From the NCBI RefSeq assembly GCF_000244755.1, contig NZ_AHOO02000005.1:620001-684000 (forward strand): a stretch of 64,000 nucleotides of DNA. The letters are read 5' to 3'. The stretch comes from Leptospira licerasiae serovar Varillal str. VAR 010 (GTDB lineage Bacteria > Spirochaetota > Leptospiria > Leptospirales > Leptospiraceae). Positions 33,857 to 44,588 of this stretch are shown here, piece by piece. The notes beneath the pieces were generated by a model, which was not told where the DNA came from, made no database searches, and saw only the letters and a list, made by a program, of their open reading frames with translations. Both the position numbers and the translations under genes were made by a program. Positions within the stretch are counted from its first letter, which is position 1. Each line of letters starts with the position of its first letter.

Positions 33857-35273
33857 TTTTTTTCCTTGGTTCTGATTTTTCGTTGGAAGAGCTTTGTTTT
33901 CCGGATTGTTTGTATTTTGCTATGGATGGAACAGGCAATGTTTGCAAACTTTTAGACGCCCTCTTTTTACCTGCTTTTAGCTCCTTCTGCATATAATACA
34001 AAAAGTCTTCGTAGTCTACTTGCATCGTATGTCTTGCAGAGCTTACGTATCTCTTCTTCATTTTCTTTTCATAATCTTTGATCTGATTTTGCATTTCAGG
34101 AATTGTAGGAAGGCTGTAATTTCCGGTCAGATATTCAGCCAGCCATTTTCCTTGGAACTCTGCAAGAGGCATGATTGCTCCTAAAGGTTGATACAATCCT
34201 ACAAAGAATAAATTATTCAGATCCGGTTTGAAAGTCCTATGGAACAAAGGAAGATGATTTTCGGGAGCGGAGATAAAATCAGGTTTAAAGAATGGGAACT
34301 TAACGTTATAACCGGTGCAATAGATGATCGCGTCGATCTCTTCTTCCGAGCCGTCTGCAAACTTTACCTTGTTTCCGTTATATTCTTGGATTACAGGTTT
34401 ATATTTGATATCTCCTCTTCCGAGTCTTACTAAAATATCCTGTGAGATGGTTGGGTGGGCTTCTCCGGGTTTATGATCCGGTTTAGGAAGACCGAAATCT
34501 TCCATCTTACCTACTCCGATCTTTAACATTGTCCCGAATAGAAATTGTTTTAACCAGAAAGGTGTTCCTGGAGGAAGCAACTCTGTTTGTTTGTCTAAAG
34601 GTTTTCCGAAAAGATAATTCGGGATCACCCAAGCGCCTCTCCTGGAACTTAAAAAGACTTTTTTTGCAACTCCGGGACGGCTCAATTCGACGGAAATATC
34701 CATTGCGCTGTTTCCCATACCGAGTACTACGACTCTCTTGCCCGCCAATTGGATAGGATGTTCAGGATCCACGTAGTCATGGGAGTGTATTATCTTTCCG
34801 TTAAATTTACCCGGGAAATCCGGCTCAGGCCAGCGGGGAGACCAATGATGTCCGTTAGCTACTATAACAGCATCGTAAAATATTTTTTCTCCCTTTTCGC
34901 TGGTAACTAGATAGGTCCCATCGTCTTGGGGTTCTACCTTTGAGACGCCGTTCTTGAATTTAATATGTTTACGAAGTCCGAAGTGTTCCACGTAATCTAT
35001 GAAATATTTTTGGATGGGTTCGTGGTTCGGATAATCCGCGTACCAATCCGGCATTGGATAATCCCGATACTCCATTCTATCTCTATGAGTGTTAATATGA
35101 AGTGATTTATAAATATTACTCAGGCCGTTGTCGTTCTTAAATCTCCAGTTACCTCCTACATCGCTTCCTTTTTCGTAGCAGTCGTAAGGGATTCCCTTGT
35201 CCTGCAATGATTTACAAACAGTGATTCCACTAGAGCCGGCGCCAATAACGCAGACTTTCGGTAACTCTTGCAT
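33837..35273 (-). CDS. flavin-containing monooxygenase (FMO/Baeyer-Villiger class)
   Basis: A 478-residue FAD- and NADPH-dependent monooxygenase. The first Rossmann motif is VIGAGSSGITVCKSL near residue 9, the FMO signature F-x-G-x3-H-x3-Y is in FNGKIIHSHDY, and the second Rossmann motif is VLGMGNSAMDISVEL. The order is that of class B flavin monooxygenases, which oxygenate nitrogen or sulfur or insert oxygen next to ketones. The C-terminal tail is rich in Lys and Ser. It overlaps the HSL-type esterase gene by 20 bp and diverges from a GMC oxidoreductase 119 bp away. I infer that ketones or aldehydes are its substrate class; the sequence does not tell which. Confidence 0.9.
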   Translation of the reverse strand: MQELPKVCVIGAGSSGITVCKSLQDKGIPYDCYEKGSDVGGNWRFKNDNGLSNIYKSLHINTHRDRMEYRDYPMPDWYADYPNHEPIQKYFIDYVEHFGLRKHIKFKNGVSKVEPQDDGTYLVTSEKGEKIFYDAVIVANGHHWSPRWPEPDFPGKFNGKIIHSHDYVDPEHPIQLAGKRVVVLGMGNSAMDISVELSRPGVAKKVFLSSRRGAWVIPNYLFGKPLDKQTELLPPGTPFWLKQFLFGTMLKIGVGKMEDFGLPKPDHKPGEAHPTISQDILVRLGRGDIKYKPVIQEYNGNKVKFADGSEEEIDAIIYCTGYNVKFPFFKPDFISAPENHLPLFHRTFKPDLNNLFFVGLYQPLGAIMPLAEFQGKWLAEYLTGNYSLPTIPEMQNQIKDYEKKMKKRYVSSARHTMQVDYEDFLYYMQKELKAGKKRASKSLQTLPVPSIAKYKQSGKQSSSNEKSEPRKKSALAKV

Positions 35274-35392
35274 ATAGTTCTCCGATCTTTTTATGAGGTT
35301 GATAAAACGAATTAGTAGTAGATGTTTTTAGAACGCATAGTCAAGTCCGAAAATGGATTGAGTTAATAAATCGATATGTTTAGGTCGGATTT

Positions 35393-37096
35393 ATGAAGAC
35401 AGAAGAGAAAACAAACGTTCATTTTGATTACGACTATATCATAGTAGGTTCCGGTTTCGGTGGAAGTGTTTCTGCCATGAGGTTAAGCCAAAAAGGGTAT
35501 TCTGTCTTGGTGATCGAATCCGGAAAAAGATGGACCGCTAAACAATTTCCTAAAACGAATTGGTCCGTTCACAAATATTTATGGATGCCTAGATTAGGTT
35601 TTTACGGAATCCAAAGATTAAATCTCTTAAAAGATTTTTTTCTAGTTAGCGGCGCCGGAGTTGGAGGAGGCTCCTTAGTGTATGCGAATACACTTTACGT
35701 TCCTTCTGATAAAACGTTAAATCATCCTACATACAAGAAGATCGGCGGTAAGGAGGGAATGCTTCCTTTCTATAAAGTCGCTTCCAGAATGTTAGGTGTC
35801 GTTCAGAATCCTCACTTGGATGGATCGGACGATGTTTTAAAGGAGATTGCGCATGAGATGGGAAGAGGTGAAACTTTTTCTCCAACTCCTGTCGGAGTAT
35901 TCTTCGGAGAAAAACCTGGAGAAACGGTAAAAGATCCGTTCTTTCTGGGCGAGGGTCCTGAAAGAACCACTTGCAATCTTTGCGGAGGTTGTATGGTAGG
36001 TTGCCGCTTTAATTCTAAAAATACATTAGATAAAAATTATCTATTTTTTGCGGAAAAGTTAGGTGCAAAAGTCCTTCCAGAGACTAAAGTAACGGATCTT
36101 GTTCCTTTAAATGAAAGAGGAGAAGTCGATCCGGATGCAAGCGGAGAATTCGGTTATCAACTTTCCACTAGATCCACAACTGGCTGGTTAGGATCTCCTA
36201 AAAGGAAATTTAAAGCTAGATCTGTCGTACTTTCTGCCGCAGTGATGGGAACTGTAGGCTTACTTCTGCGTTCAAAAGAAGCAGGACATATGAAACGTCT
36301 TTCTGTTCGTCTGGGAGATGATGTTCGTACGAATAGTGAAACGGTTTTGGGAGTTACTAAGTTTGGAAAGGATGTGGACTTTTCTAGAGGTGTTGCGATC
36401 ACTTCTTCCATTCATCCGGATGAACATACTCATATAGAGCCGGTACGTTATTCTAAAGGTTCCGATTTTTTCGGCACTCTTGCGAGTGTGCTAACCGACG
36501 GCGGAGGTATTTTCCCTAGACCTCTAAAATATTTTTTTACAATGTTTACTCAGCCTATTTATTTTTTGAAAGCATCCTGGCCTTTCGGCTTTGCTAAAAA
36601 TTCTCTCATTCTTCTGGTAATGCAAACTTTGGATAATAAGGTTAAGATAGTTAGAAAAAGAAGAATGTCCTGGCCTTTTGAGAGGTCTATGACTTCCGTT
36701 ATAGGCTCGGGAGAGAAGGTACCTTCTTATATTCCGATCGCAAACCAAACGGCGAGAAAGGTCGCCAAAAAAATAGGCGGTATTCCAAGAAGTTCATTGA
36801 ATGACGTTCTTCTGAATGCTCCTATCACCGGGCATATCATGGGTGGTTGTGTAATGGGTTCGGACCCGGAAGAAGGTGTGATCGATTTTGAGAATAAAGT
36901 ATACGGTTATAAAAATCTGAGAGTGTGTGATAGCTCGATGATCCCTGTGAATTTAGGTGTGAATCCTTCTCTTTCCATCACCGCTATGACTGAAAGAGCA
37001 ATGTCTATGATACCTCCAAAGGAGAATAAGAAGATCTCAAGTTTTGAATTTGAAAAACAATTTGGGATCACATCGGTGGTCTTTCCTAAAATCTGA
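35393..37096 (+). CDS. GMC-family FAD oxidoreductase (cholesterol-oxidase-like)
   Basis: A 567-residue FAD enzyme. The dinucleotide-binding motif is DYIIVGSGFGGSVSAMRL, followed by GAGVGGGSLVYANT; the C-terminal part has the GHIMGGCVMG and DSSMIPVNLGVNPSLSI stretches typical of GMC oxidoreductases such as cholesterol oxidase-like proteins. A CNLCGGCMVGC motif in the middle gives four closely spaced cysteines, characteristic of this subgroup. The enzyme oxidises an alcohol to a carbonyl. It is divergent from the monooxygenase/esterase pair, so a route alcohol to ketone to ester to acid and alcohol is conceivable. No signal peptide is visible. Confidence 0.88.
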   Translation: MKTEEKTNVHFDYDYIIVGSGFGGSVSAMRLSQKGYSVLVIESGKRWTAKQFPKTNWSVHKYLWMPRLGFYGIQRLNLLKDFFLVSGAGVGGGSLVYANTLYVPSDKTLNHPTYKKIGGKEGMLPFYKVASRMLGVVQNPHLDGSDDVLKEIAHEMGRGETFSPTPVGVFFGEKPGETVKDPFFLGEGPERTTCNLCGGCMVGCRFNSKNTLDKNYLFFAEKLGAKVLPETKVTDLVPLNERGEVDPDASGEFGYQLSTRSTTGWLGSPKRKFKARSVVLSAAVMGTVGLLLRSKEAGHMKRLSVRLGDDVRTNSETVLGVTKFGKDVDFSRGVAITSSIHPDEHTHIEPVRYSKGSDFFGTLASVLTDGGGIFPRPLKYFFTMFTQPIYFLKASWPFGFAKNSLILLVMQTLDNKVKIVRKRRMSWPFERSMTSVIGSGEKVPSYIPIANQTARKVAKKIGGIPRSSLNDVLLNAPITGHIMGGCVMGSDPEEGVIDFENKVYGYKNLRVCDSSMIPVNLGVNPSLSITAMTERAMSMIPPKENKKISSFEFEKQFGITSVVFPKI

Positions 37097-37171
37097 TCCG
37101 AAAACGATAGACCTAGACCTCCCCCGAAGAAATTCTCTCCGTATCGGACATCACCGATCCGGAGAAGGATT

Positions 37172-38110
37172 TTGGGCTTATTAAAAGAAAGTTTAAAGGA
37201 TTTTTTTCAAAACAAAAGGGATTGGATCTCTTTCGGGGGAGTGTTCATTCTATTCTTGATTTTTTGGTCTTATAATTATTCTTTTCGGTTTGCTCCACTT
37301 TTTACCCAGGCTTTAAAGGATAACCAGATAGGTTTAAGTCTCTTTTACTTTTTATTTTTTGCCGCAGGCGCACTTGTTATTTATCCTATCGTTCTCGCAT
37401 TTTACGGAAAACTAAACGAATTCAAACCTTCAATTCCTCTGATATTGGGTTTTGTGGTAGTTCTTGCAATCGTATGTTCCGCAAGGATAAGAGACTCGGA
37501 ATTATTCAACTGGGCGACTTCGTCTTCTGTTGAGATTGCAATGCTTACGGTAAATTATGTGGGGACAATTCTCGCGTATTCCGCACTACCTCTTGCTTGG
37601 ATCGTTCTGCGCAAAAATTCTCCGGATAGATTTTTGGGTTTAGCTAAATCGCCCAAGTTCCTAGAGGTATTATTCCTACTCGGATTGATGCTTCCGATAA
37701 TCGCGATTGCATCCTTCTCTCTTTCTTTTCTTTCTGTATATCCTAGATTCGCGGGAAGAATGTCCGATGGTTATTTGATATATCCTCCGGTTTTATGGAT
37801 CGTTCTATTCGAAATTTCTTATGCAGCTGATTTTGCGGTTTTGGAAACTTTTTTTAGGGGATTTATGGTTTTTCCTCTCGCTTCCAGAACGGGAAGTAAG
37901 CCTGCAGTTTTAGCAATGGCATTTATGTACGGTCTATTGCATTTTACGAAACCTCAATTTGAAGCATTAGGTTCCTTTTTCGGCGGTTTTATTTTAGGAA
38001 TGATCTCGTACAGGACCAAATCGGTATATGCAGGAATTTTGATACATATAGGTGTAGCTTTGGCAATGGAACTTGCCGCTACTTTACAGTTTTTATATTT
38101 TATGGAATAA
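37172..38110 (+). CDS. CPBP-family intramembrane protein (atypical motif 1)
   Basis: A 312-residue membrane protein with about eight spans. The C-terminal half has the CPBP/CAAX-protease look: VLETFFRGFMVFPL, then FMYGLLHFTKP, and GGFILGMISYRTKS followed by ILIHIGVALAME. The first motif normally reads EExxxR; here Leu replaces the first Glu, whereas the second Glu and Arg remain, and the F-x3-H motif is intact. Activity is therefore uncertain. It starts at TTG 37172 with GGAGAAGG six bases upstream, a strong SD. It is 75 bp downstream of the GMC oxidoreductase gene and probably co-transcribed. The function could be a membrane protease or a related non-proteolytic role. Confidence 0.75.
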   Translation: MGLLKESLKDFFQNKRDWISFGGVFILFLIFWSYNYSFRFAPLFTQALKDNQIGLSLFYFLFFAAGALVIYPIVLAFYGKLNEFKPSIPLILGFVVVLAIVCSARIRDSELFNWATSSSVEIAMLTVNYVGTILAYSALPLAWIVLRKNSPDRFLGLAKSPKFLEVLFLLGLMLPIIAIASFSLSFLSVYPRFAGRMSDGYLIYPPVLWIVLFEISYAADFAVLETFFRGFMVFPLASRTGSKPAVLAMAFMYGLLHFTKPQFEALGSFFGGFILGMISYRTKSVYAGILIHIGVALAMELAATLQFLYFME

Positions 38111-38115
38111 GGATC

Positions 38116-38141
38116 TCCTCCGGTCCGATTTAACCGGAGGA
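38116..38141. terminator. hairpin between convergent genes
   Basis: TCCTCCGGT (38116-38124), 8-base loop, ACCGGAGGA (38133-38141): a perfect 9-bp stem midway between the convergent CPBP-like and outer-membrane-like genes. There is no clear T-run on either side, so it may work as a bidirectional terminator only in part. Confidence 0.45.
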
Positions 38142-38150
38142 TTAGGAATT

Positions 38151-39455
38151 TCAGATACGGATAGTATATCCGATATTATAGAAGAAGATCACGTGAACTA
38201 TATGTTGCTGTTGATAATGGTCTACCAAAGCTCTTTTTACGGCAGGATCATCCGATAAGGAAGAAATATAGTTAATGATAAGTTCATTCTTATATCCGTA
38301 AGCTTTTGCCGGATCGATAGTCAGCCCATCGTTAGCATTGCTGTCGGGATATGCCCCAATATTTGGTGTATAAGTTGCGTTATCTACCAAAGCCGGCGTG
38401 GCTCTATACATCATGTTGGCCGCAAAGAAAAACTTTCCATAATCGAATTGTAGTCTTGGACTAATATCACTGATCCCTTTTTTCCGATCCGTGTTATCGT
38501 TTACCTCCGCATAACCTACAACCAAACTAGGAGTGATCCTAAAAGTTTCCCCTTTAAAAAATTCATGAGAAACGGTGAGACGATAGTTATGAGTTCCTTG
38601 GAAAGTTCCGCCATAGTCATTTAACATTTTGTTGTTGATGGAGAATTGCGGGTTTAGCCATTCCCAAAAAGGAGCTTTCCATCCGATCACCCAGTAACCT
38701 CTCATCACATAAGTCGGATCGTTTTGGTTAATGAATAAAAATCCGGCGGAGAATGTGCCCAGTCTAGTTTCATGATCGTACATCGCTCTAGTGAACAGAT
38801 AATCATAAAGACCGTTTTTTTCTTTTCTGGTTTTCACTTCATTCGGATCGAATTGCAAGGTTCCTGTGGCAAACGACTTATCTAATAGATAAGTTTGATC
38901 AGGACCTCCCGGCGTGGATTGTAATCTAAGATCCGTGTCGGTGTTACTTCTGTCCAATAGAGGGTTCATCATTGTAAGCCCAAGTTTAAATTGTTTAGGC
39001 AAACCTAATATTTCCACGCTAGTAGTTAAGAAGTAGGCTTCGTAAAAATCTTTGTAAGGCGTTCCGTTCCTTCTCGCCTGTCTTTCTCCGAATAGATCGG
39101 AACCTTGGAAGGCTCCGTCATTTGAGAAAGATTGAGAAAGCAGAATAGAATGTTCCGGAAGTGAGTCCTTGGGAGAAGGAGGTTTGGCCGCTCCCGTTGG
39201 AACACTCTCGTCGGAAACAAATTCAGGAACAGCATCAGGAGTATCTTCTGTGATTTGTTTTATTTTATCCTTGCGGATTCTATATATGACTCCGTCCGGA
39301 TCGACCACTTCAATCTCGGTTTCCGTTTCTTTTTGAACGGAAACTTTTTTGAAAATACGACCCGCATTCATTTGGATCGTTACCGCTAAAATTGATTCGA
39401 GAGGGAAAGTGAGGACCAGTAGGAGGATTGAGGAAATACCTAAAATTCTTCCCAT
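38151..39455 (-). CDS. probable outer-membrane beta-barrel protein
   Basis: A 434-residue protein with a signal peptide (MGRILGISSILLLVLTFPLESILA). After a short N-terminal domain with VTIQMNAGRIFKKVSVQKE (a beta-rich region that also has a basic-acidic alternation) and a Pro-rich linker, the rest is a succession of amphipathic strands with many aromatic residues, for example RLTVSHEFFKGETFRITPSLVVGY and GKFFFAANMMYRA. This is the appearance of an outer-membrane barrel of around 12-14 strands. I do not recognise a specific family, and no C-terminal aromatic is diagnostic (the end is YNIGYTIRI). It stands alone, convergent with the CPBP-like gene. Confidence 0.65.
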   Translation of the reverse strand: MGRILGISSILLLVLTFPLESILAVTIQMNAGRIFKKVSVQKETETEIEVVDPDGVIYRIRKDKIKQITEDTPDAVPEFVSDESVPTGAAKPPSPKDSLPEHSILLSQSFSNDGAFQGSDLFGERQARRNGTPYKDFYEAYFLTTSVEILGLPKQFKLGLTMMNPLLDRSNTDTDLRLQSTPGGPDQTYLLDKSFATGTLQFDPNEVKTRKEKNGLYDYLFTRAMYDHETRLGTFSAGFLFINQNDPTYVMRGYWVIGWKAPFWEWLNPQFSINNKMLNDYGGTFQGTHNYRLTVSHEFFKGETFRITPSLVVGYAEVNDNTDRKKGISDISPRLQFDYGKFFFAANMMYRATPALVDNATYTPNIGAYPDSNANDGLTIDPAKAYGYKNELIINYISSLSDDPAVKRALVDHYQQQHIVHVIFFYNIGYTIRI

Positions 39456-39700
39456 ACAACCATTTTTAAAAATGGGGAAGTTTCTTCAATACACATACAC
39501 TGTAATTACTTATTTACCGATCCAATTACTGATGTATAACAATCTTTATTTTTAGAAATGGTGTGAACTTTTTCTTCCTCCGAGAGTCCACGATGATTTG
39601 ATCCTTAAACCATTTAGGCTTTTAGACCTTTACAAAATTCGGTTTTCAGCATTGTTACAAAGATGTATTCTTGGAGAAAGATATCCTTTCAGGCAAAAAT

Positions 39701-41152
<1,452 letters not shown>

Positions 41153-41278
41153 AAGCAGAAACTTCGAATTCTCGCCGTTAGTTTTGTAAAAAAATTTTCG
41201 TCTCCTGAGTTCGGACTTCTTTTCGCATTTTCCTTGACGAAGCGGTCCTTCGGATCAATTTCTTAGGCTGCCCTTTTT

Positions 41279-44200
41279 ATGGACCCTTTTTATTTTAATT
41301 TTTACTTCTTCGGATCCTTACTCGCTTCCTTATTTTCTTTGTATGTATCCTTTTTCTTTCTAACCATCAAGGATAGAAGTAAGGCCGCCTTTCACCTCGG
41401 CCTTTCGAGTTTATCCACGACCATCTTTCACTTTGGATATTTAGTTGCTTTCTGTTCTCCTGACGAATGGACGATATTCCACAGATGGATCGTGATCCCA
41501 TTCCCGATGGTGGGATATACTCAGCTTTTCATTTTCTTTTTCTATTTCCCTACTCCTAAAAGAGAAAAGTTAGGGCTGACTTTGTATGCGATCTTGTATG
41601 CAGGCGTTATAACATTAGCGATCTTTTATATTATTCTTTCTTTAAAGTCTACTAGAAGTTTCGTTATGGGAAGCCACTATTGGGACTTCGAAACTCATTT
41701 ATTCTATAAAATTTTCTCTCTTATAGTCTTTCTATATAACTTCATTTTTTTGATCGCGGCCATTTGGAGAGCGATCGTAGAAAAGGGTGGAGAGAGAAGA
41801 TCAGTAATCTATATCACTCTGGCATACCTGACCATTACGCTTTTACCGGGTATTACAAATGCTTTAAGTAGAGAAGGTACTGTATCTCGTGCGGTTTATC
41901 AACAGACGGCGGATATTCTCCTTGTAGCCGGACTATTCTTAATACTTATCGTTTATGTAAACGCAACGAAGGAAAGAACCACTATATTAAGCAGGATTGT
42001 GGGTGTGAGTATGGCCACCTTCCTTCTTGCATTCCAGTTGGTGGGGTTTGCAATACTAAACGGTTATGATTCTTCCTTTGACCTGATCAAAAAGGAAGAA
42101 GCTAAACTGGTGGTTTTACAAGGAGAAACTCCGACCGGATTCGCATATCTAACTTCTTTCGATCCTAACGAAAATCGTTTTCAAACGGAAAGAGGCTTTA
42201 AGGATCCAAGATTCGATTCTGAAGATAGGTTAGAGATTAAATTCTTTTATATTTTTAAAAATCTTACGAGTTTAGGAAGTCTTTCCGCCAAGGATAGATG
42301 GGAAAGGTCCAAGGCATTTTTAGAAAATTCCCCCAAAGAATTTTATGCATACCAAGAAGGATTGAAGCAATTTTTCGGATCTAAGGGAGACAATTCCGTT
42401 TCAGATGAAGATGTCCGCGAGTTTTTCAGATATTTGAACAAAAAATTGAAAGTAGTTCGGAGCAAATATTCTCATTTGCCTTCTAAATCGGACGCTCCCG
42501 CGATCTATAAACTCCTAAAATCGGAAGAAATAGGCCTTTCTGCAGTTTTAGAAAAAGTGAAAGTAAAGGCGGAAGCAGATCTAAAGGCGAATATATCCGA
42601 GTCGGATTTGGATAAAACTGTCCTTCTTCCTTTAACTCCGATCCGAGAAGTGGGGGAAAGGATCTATAGAGGAACGAAATATTATAAAGTAGGAGATGAG
42701 AAACCGCAATACTATGTTTCGTATTTGGTCGTACATCCTACAAATGGAAACGTTTACGAAGTAGGTTTCACTTACAAATCCTTCCGAACGTTCATACATG
42801 AACCTGCATTGATCTTAGTCGTATGTTTGCTCGCAATTATGTTAGTGATCAGTGTTGGATTCAGATTCTTTTTCCAAAATGCACTTATTAAACCTATGGA
42901 CGAAGTAGTCGTAGGCTTAACGGAAGTAAATTCAGGCAATTTGGATTATAGACTCGAGCCAAGAGTAGAAGATGAGATCGGATTTATTGCCAGATCTTTT
43001 AATAGAATGGCAAGGTCCATCCAAGCCGCTCGAAAAAGATTGGAACAGTACGCTAACGAACTGGAAGAAAAAGTAAAAGAACGGACTAAAGAATTAGAAC
43101 AAACCTTAGGAGAAGTACAAGAACTCAAGCAACAACAGGATGGGGATTATTTCTTAACTTCTCTTTTGATCAAACCTTTAGGAGCGAACAAAGCAGTTCA
43201 TGAAAACGTAAAGGTGGATTTCTTATTAGAACAAAAGAAAAAATTCACTTTCAGAAGATATCATGATGAGATAGGTGGGGACTTAAATATCTCCAATCAT
43301 ATCGAATTAAAGGAAAGATCATACACAGTATTCTTGAACGCTGATGCAATGGGAAAATCCATGCAGGGTGCCGGTGGAGCGCTAGTTTTAGGATCTGTTT
43401 TCGAATCGATCATAGAGAGGACCAGACTTGTCGATAATATGAAAAACCAGTCTCCTGAACGCTGGTTGAAGAATGCATTTACGGAACTACATAAAGTTTT
43501 CGAAAGCTTTGACGGTTCTATGTTGGTTTCATCGGTAATGGGGCTCGTAGACGACGAAGTAGGTATTTTATATTTTATTAATGCAGAACATCCTTGGACA
43601 GTCCTCTATAGAGATGGAATTGCAAGCTTTATAGAAGACGAACTCATGTTCCGAAAACTAGGAACTACCGGAATGGAGGGTCGTATCTATATCAAAACTT
43701 TCCAATTGGAACCTGGAGATGTGATTATCGCAGGTTCCGACGGTCGGGACGATATTTTGATCGGGACAGATGCAGATGGGGGGAGGATCATTAATGACGA
43801 CGAAAAACTCTTCCTTAGGATAGTGGAAGAAGGTAAAGGGGACCTAAGCGGAATTTATAACTGTATTACCGGAAAGGGTCCTTTAACAGACGACCTTTCT
43901 CTTATCAGACTATCTTTTAAAGAGGCTGATTCAGATCAGAAACTTCACGATGAACAAAAACAAAAGATAAGAGAATTATTGAATAGAGCAAAGGAAACTT
44001 CTCAAAACAAGGACATAGCAGAAGCTATTACCTATTTGGAAGAAGCGGAGAACCTAGACAGCCGTATTCCTGAAGTGAAGAAAAATTTCGTAAAATTGTT
44101 CTTAAAACTCAAAGATTATTCCAAAGCAGCACATTACGCGGAAGACTATTTGAATATCAAACCTGTGGATAAGGAAATTTTATATGTAGCTTCTTTTGCA

Positions 44201-44422
44201 GCGAGAAAGGCAGGGCAATTAAAAAAAGCTTTGGACTTTGGCGAGAGATTGAGGCTTAGAGAACCGGATCATTTTAAAAATTTAATGAATTTGGCCCAAG
44301 TATACATTGCTCTCAAAAATTACGAAAGAGCAATGTATATGGTCCAATCAGCTTTGCATTTAGAACCTGAAAACGAGGCAGTACTTAGGATTAGGGATGT
44401 GCTTAGGAAAAATTGGCGTTAA
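41279..44422 (+). CDS. membrane-bound PP2C/SpoIIE-type phosphatase with HAMP and TPR
   Basis: A 1047-residue signalling protein. N-terminal seven hydrophobic helices (about 5-245), an extracytoplasmic segment, another TM (about 508-533), a HAMP domain (about 534-587), a coiled coil, then a PP2C/SpoIIE phosphatase domain (about 650-880) and C-terminal TPRs (about 897-1047). The metal-binding motifs are kept: GGDLN near 664, DAMGKSMQGAGG, GSDGRDD near 820 and LTDDLSLI near 870. Such enzymes remove phosphate from Ser/Thr of partner-switching regulators or similar. It is followed by two chemoreceptor-like genes and a second phosphatase of the same design. Ligand and target are not known. Confidence 0.85.
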   Translation: MDPFYFNFYFFGSLLASLFSLYVSFFFLTIKDRSKAAFHLGLSSLSTTIFHFGYLVAFCSPDEWTIFHRWIVIPFPMVGYTQLFIFFFYFPTPKREKLGLTLYAILYAGVITLAIFYIILSLKSTRSFVMGSHYWDFETHLFYKIFSLIVFLYNFIFLIAAIWRAIVEKGGERRSVIYITLAYLTITLLPGITNALSREGTVSRAVYQQTADILLVAGLFLILIVYVNATKERTTILSRIVGVSMATFLLAFQLVGFAILNGYDSSFDLIKKEEAKLVVLQGETPTGFAYLTSFDPNENRFQTERGFKDPRFDSEDRLEIKFFYIFKNLTSLGSLSAKDRWERSKAFLENSPKEFYAYQEGLKQFFGSKGDNSVSDEDVREFFRYLNKKLKVVRSKYSHLPSKSDAPAIYKLLKSEEIGLSAVLEKVKVKAEADLKANISESDLDKTVLLPLTPIREVGERIYRGTKYYKVGDEKPQYYVSYLVVHPTNGNVYEVGFTYKSFRTFIHEPALILVVCLLAIMLVISVGFRFFFQNALIKPMDEVVVGLTEVNSGNLDYRLEPRVEDEIGFIARSFNRMARSIQAARKRLEQYANELEEKVKERTKELEQTLGEVQELKQQQDGDYFLTSLLIKPLGANKAVHENVKVDFLLEQKKKFTFRRYHDEIGGDLNISNHIELKERSYTVFLNADAMGKSMQGAGGALVLGSVFESIIERTRLVDNMKNQSPERWLKNAFTELHKVFESFDGSMLVSSVMGLVDDEVGILYFINAEHPWTVLYRDGIASFIEDELMFRKLGTTGMEGRIYIKTFQLEPGDVIIAGSDGRDDILIGTDADGGRIINDDEKLFLRIVEEGKGDLSGIYNCITGKGPLTDDLSLIRLSFKEADSDQKLHDEQKQKIRELLNRAKETSQNKDIAEAITYLEEAENLDSRIPEVKKNFVKLFLKLKDYSKAAHYAEDYLNIKPVDKEILYVASFAARKAGQLKKALDFGERLRLREPDHFKNLMNLAQVYIALKNYERAMYMVQSALHLEPENEAVLRIRDVLRKNWR

Positions 44423-44588
44423 CACGTTGCCATTTTGACTAATATCAATTTTTAAAAGTTAGTCCTTAGGGTATTAAAATAGAATGTGAGTTTTTGCTCA
44501 CTTTGCAAAAAATAAGATCGATTCTATGTGCCTTCGGTCTGAATCTAGAGTATTCTTTAGATTAAATTAAAGATTATTGGGGGCGCCA

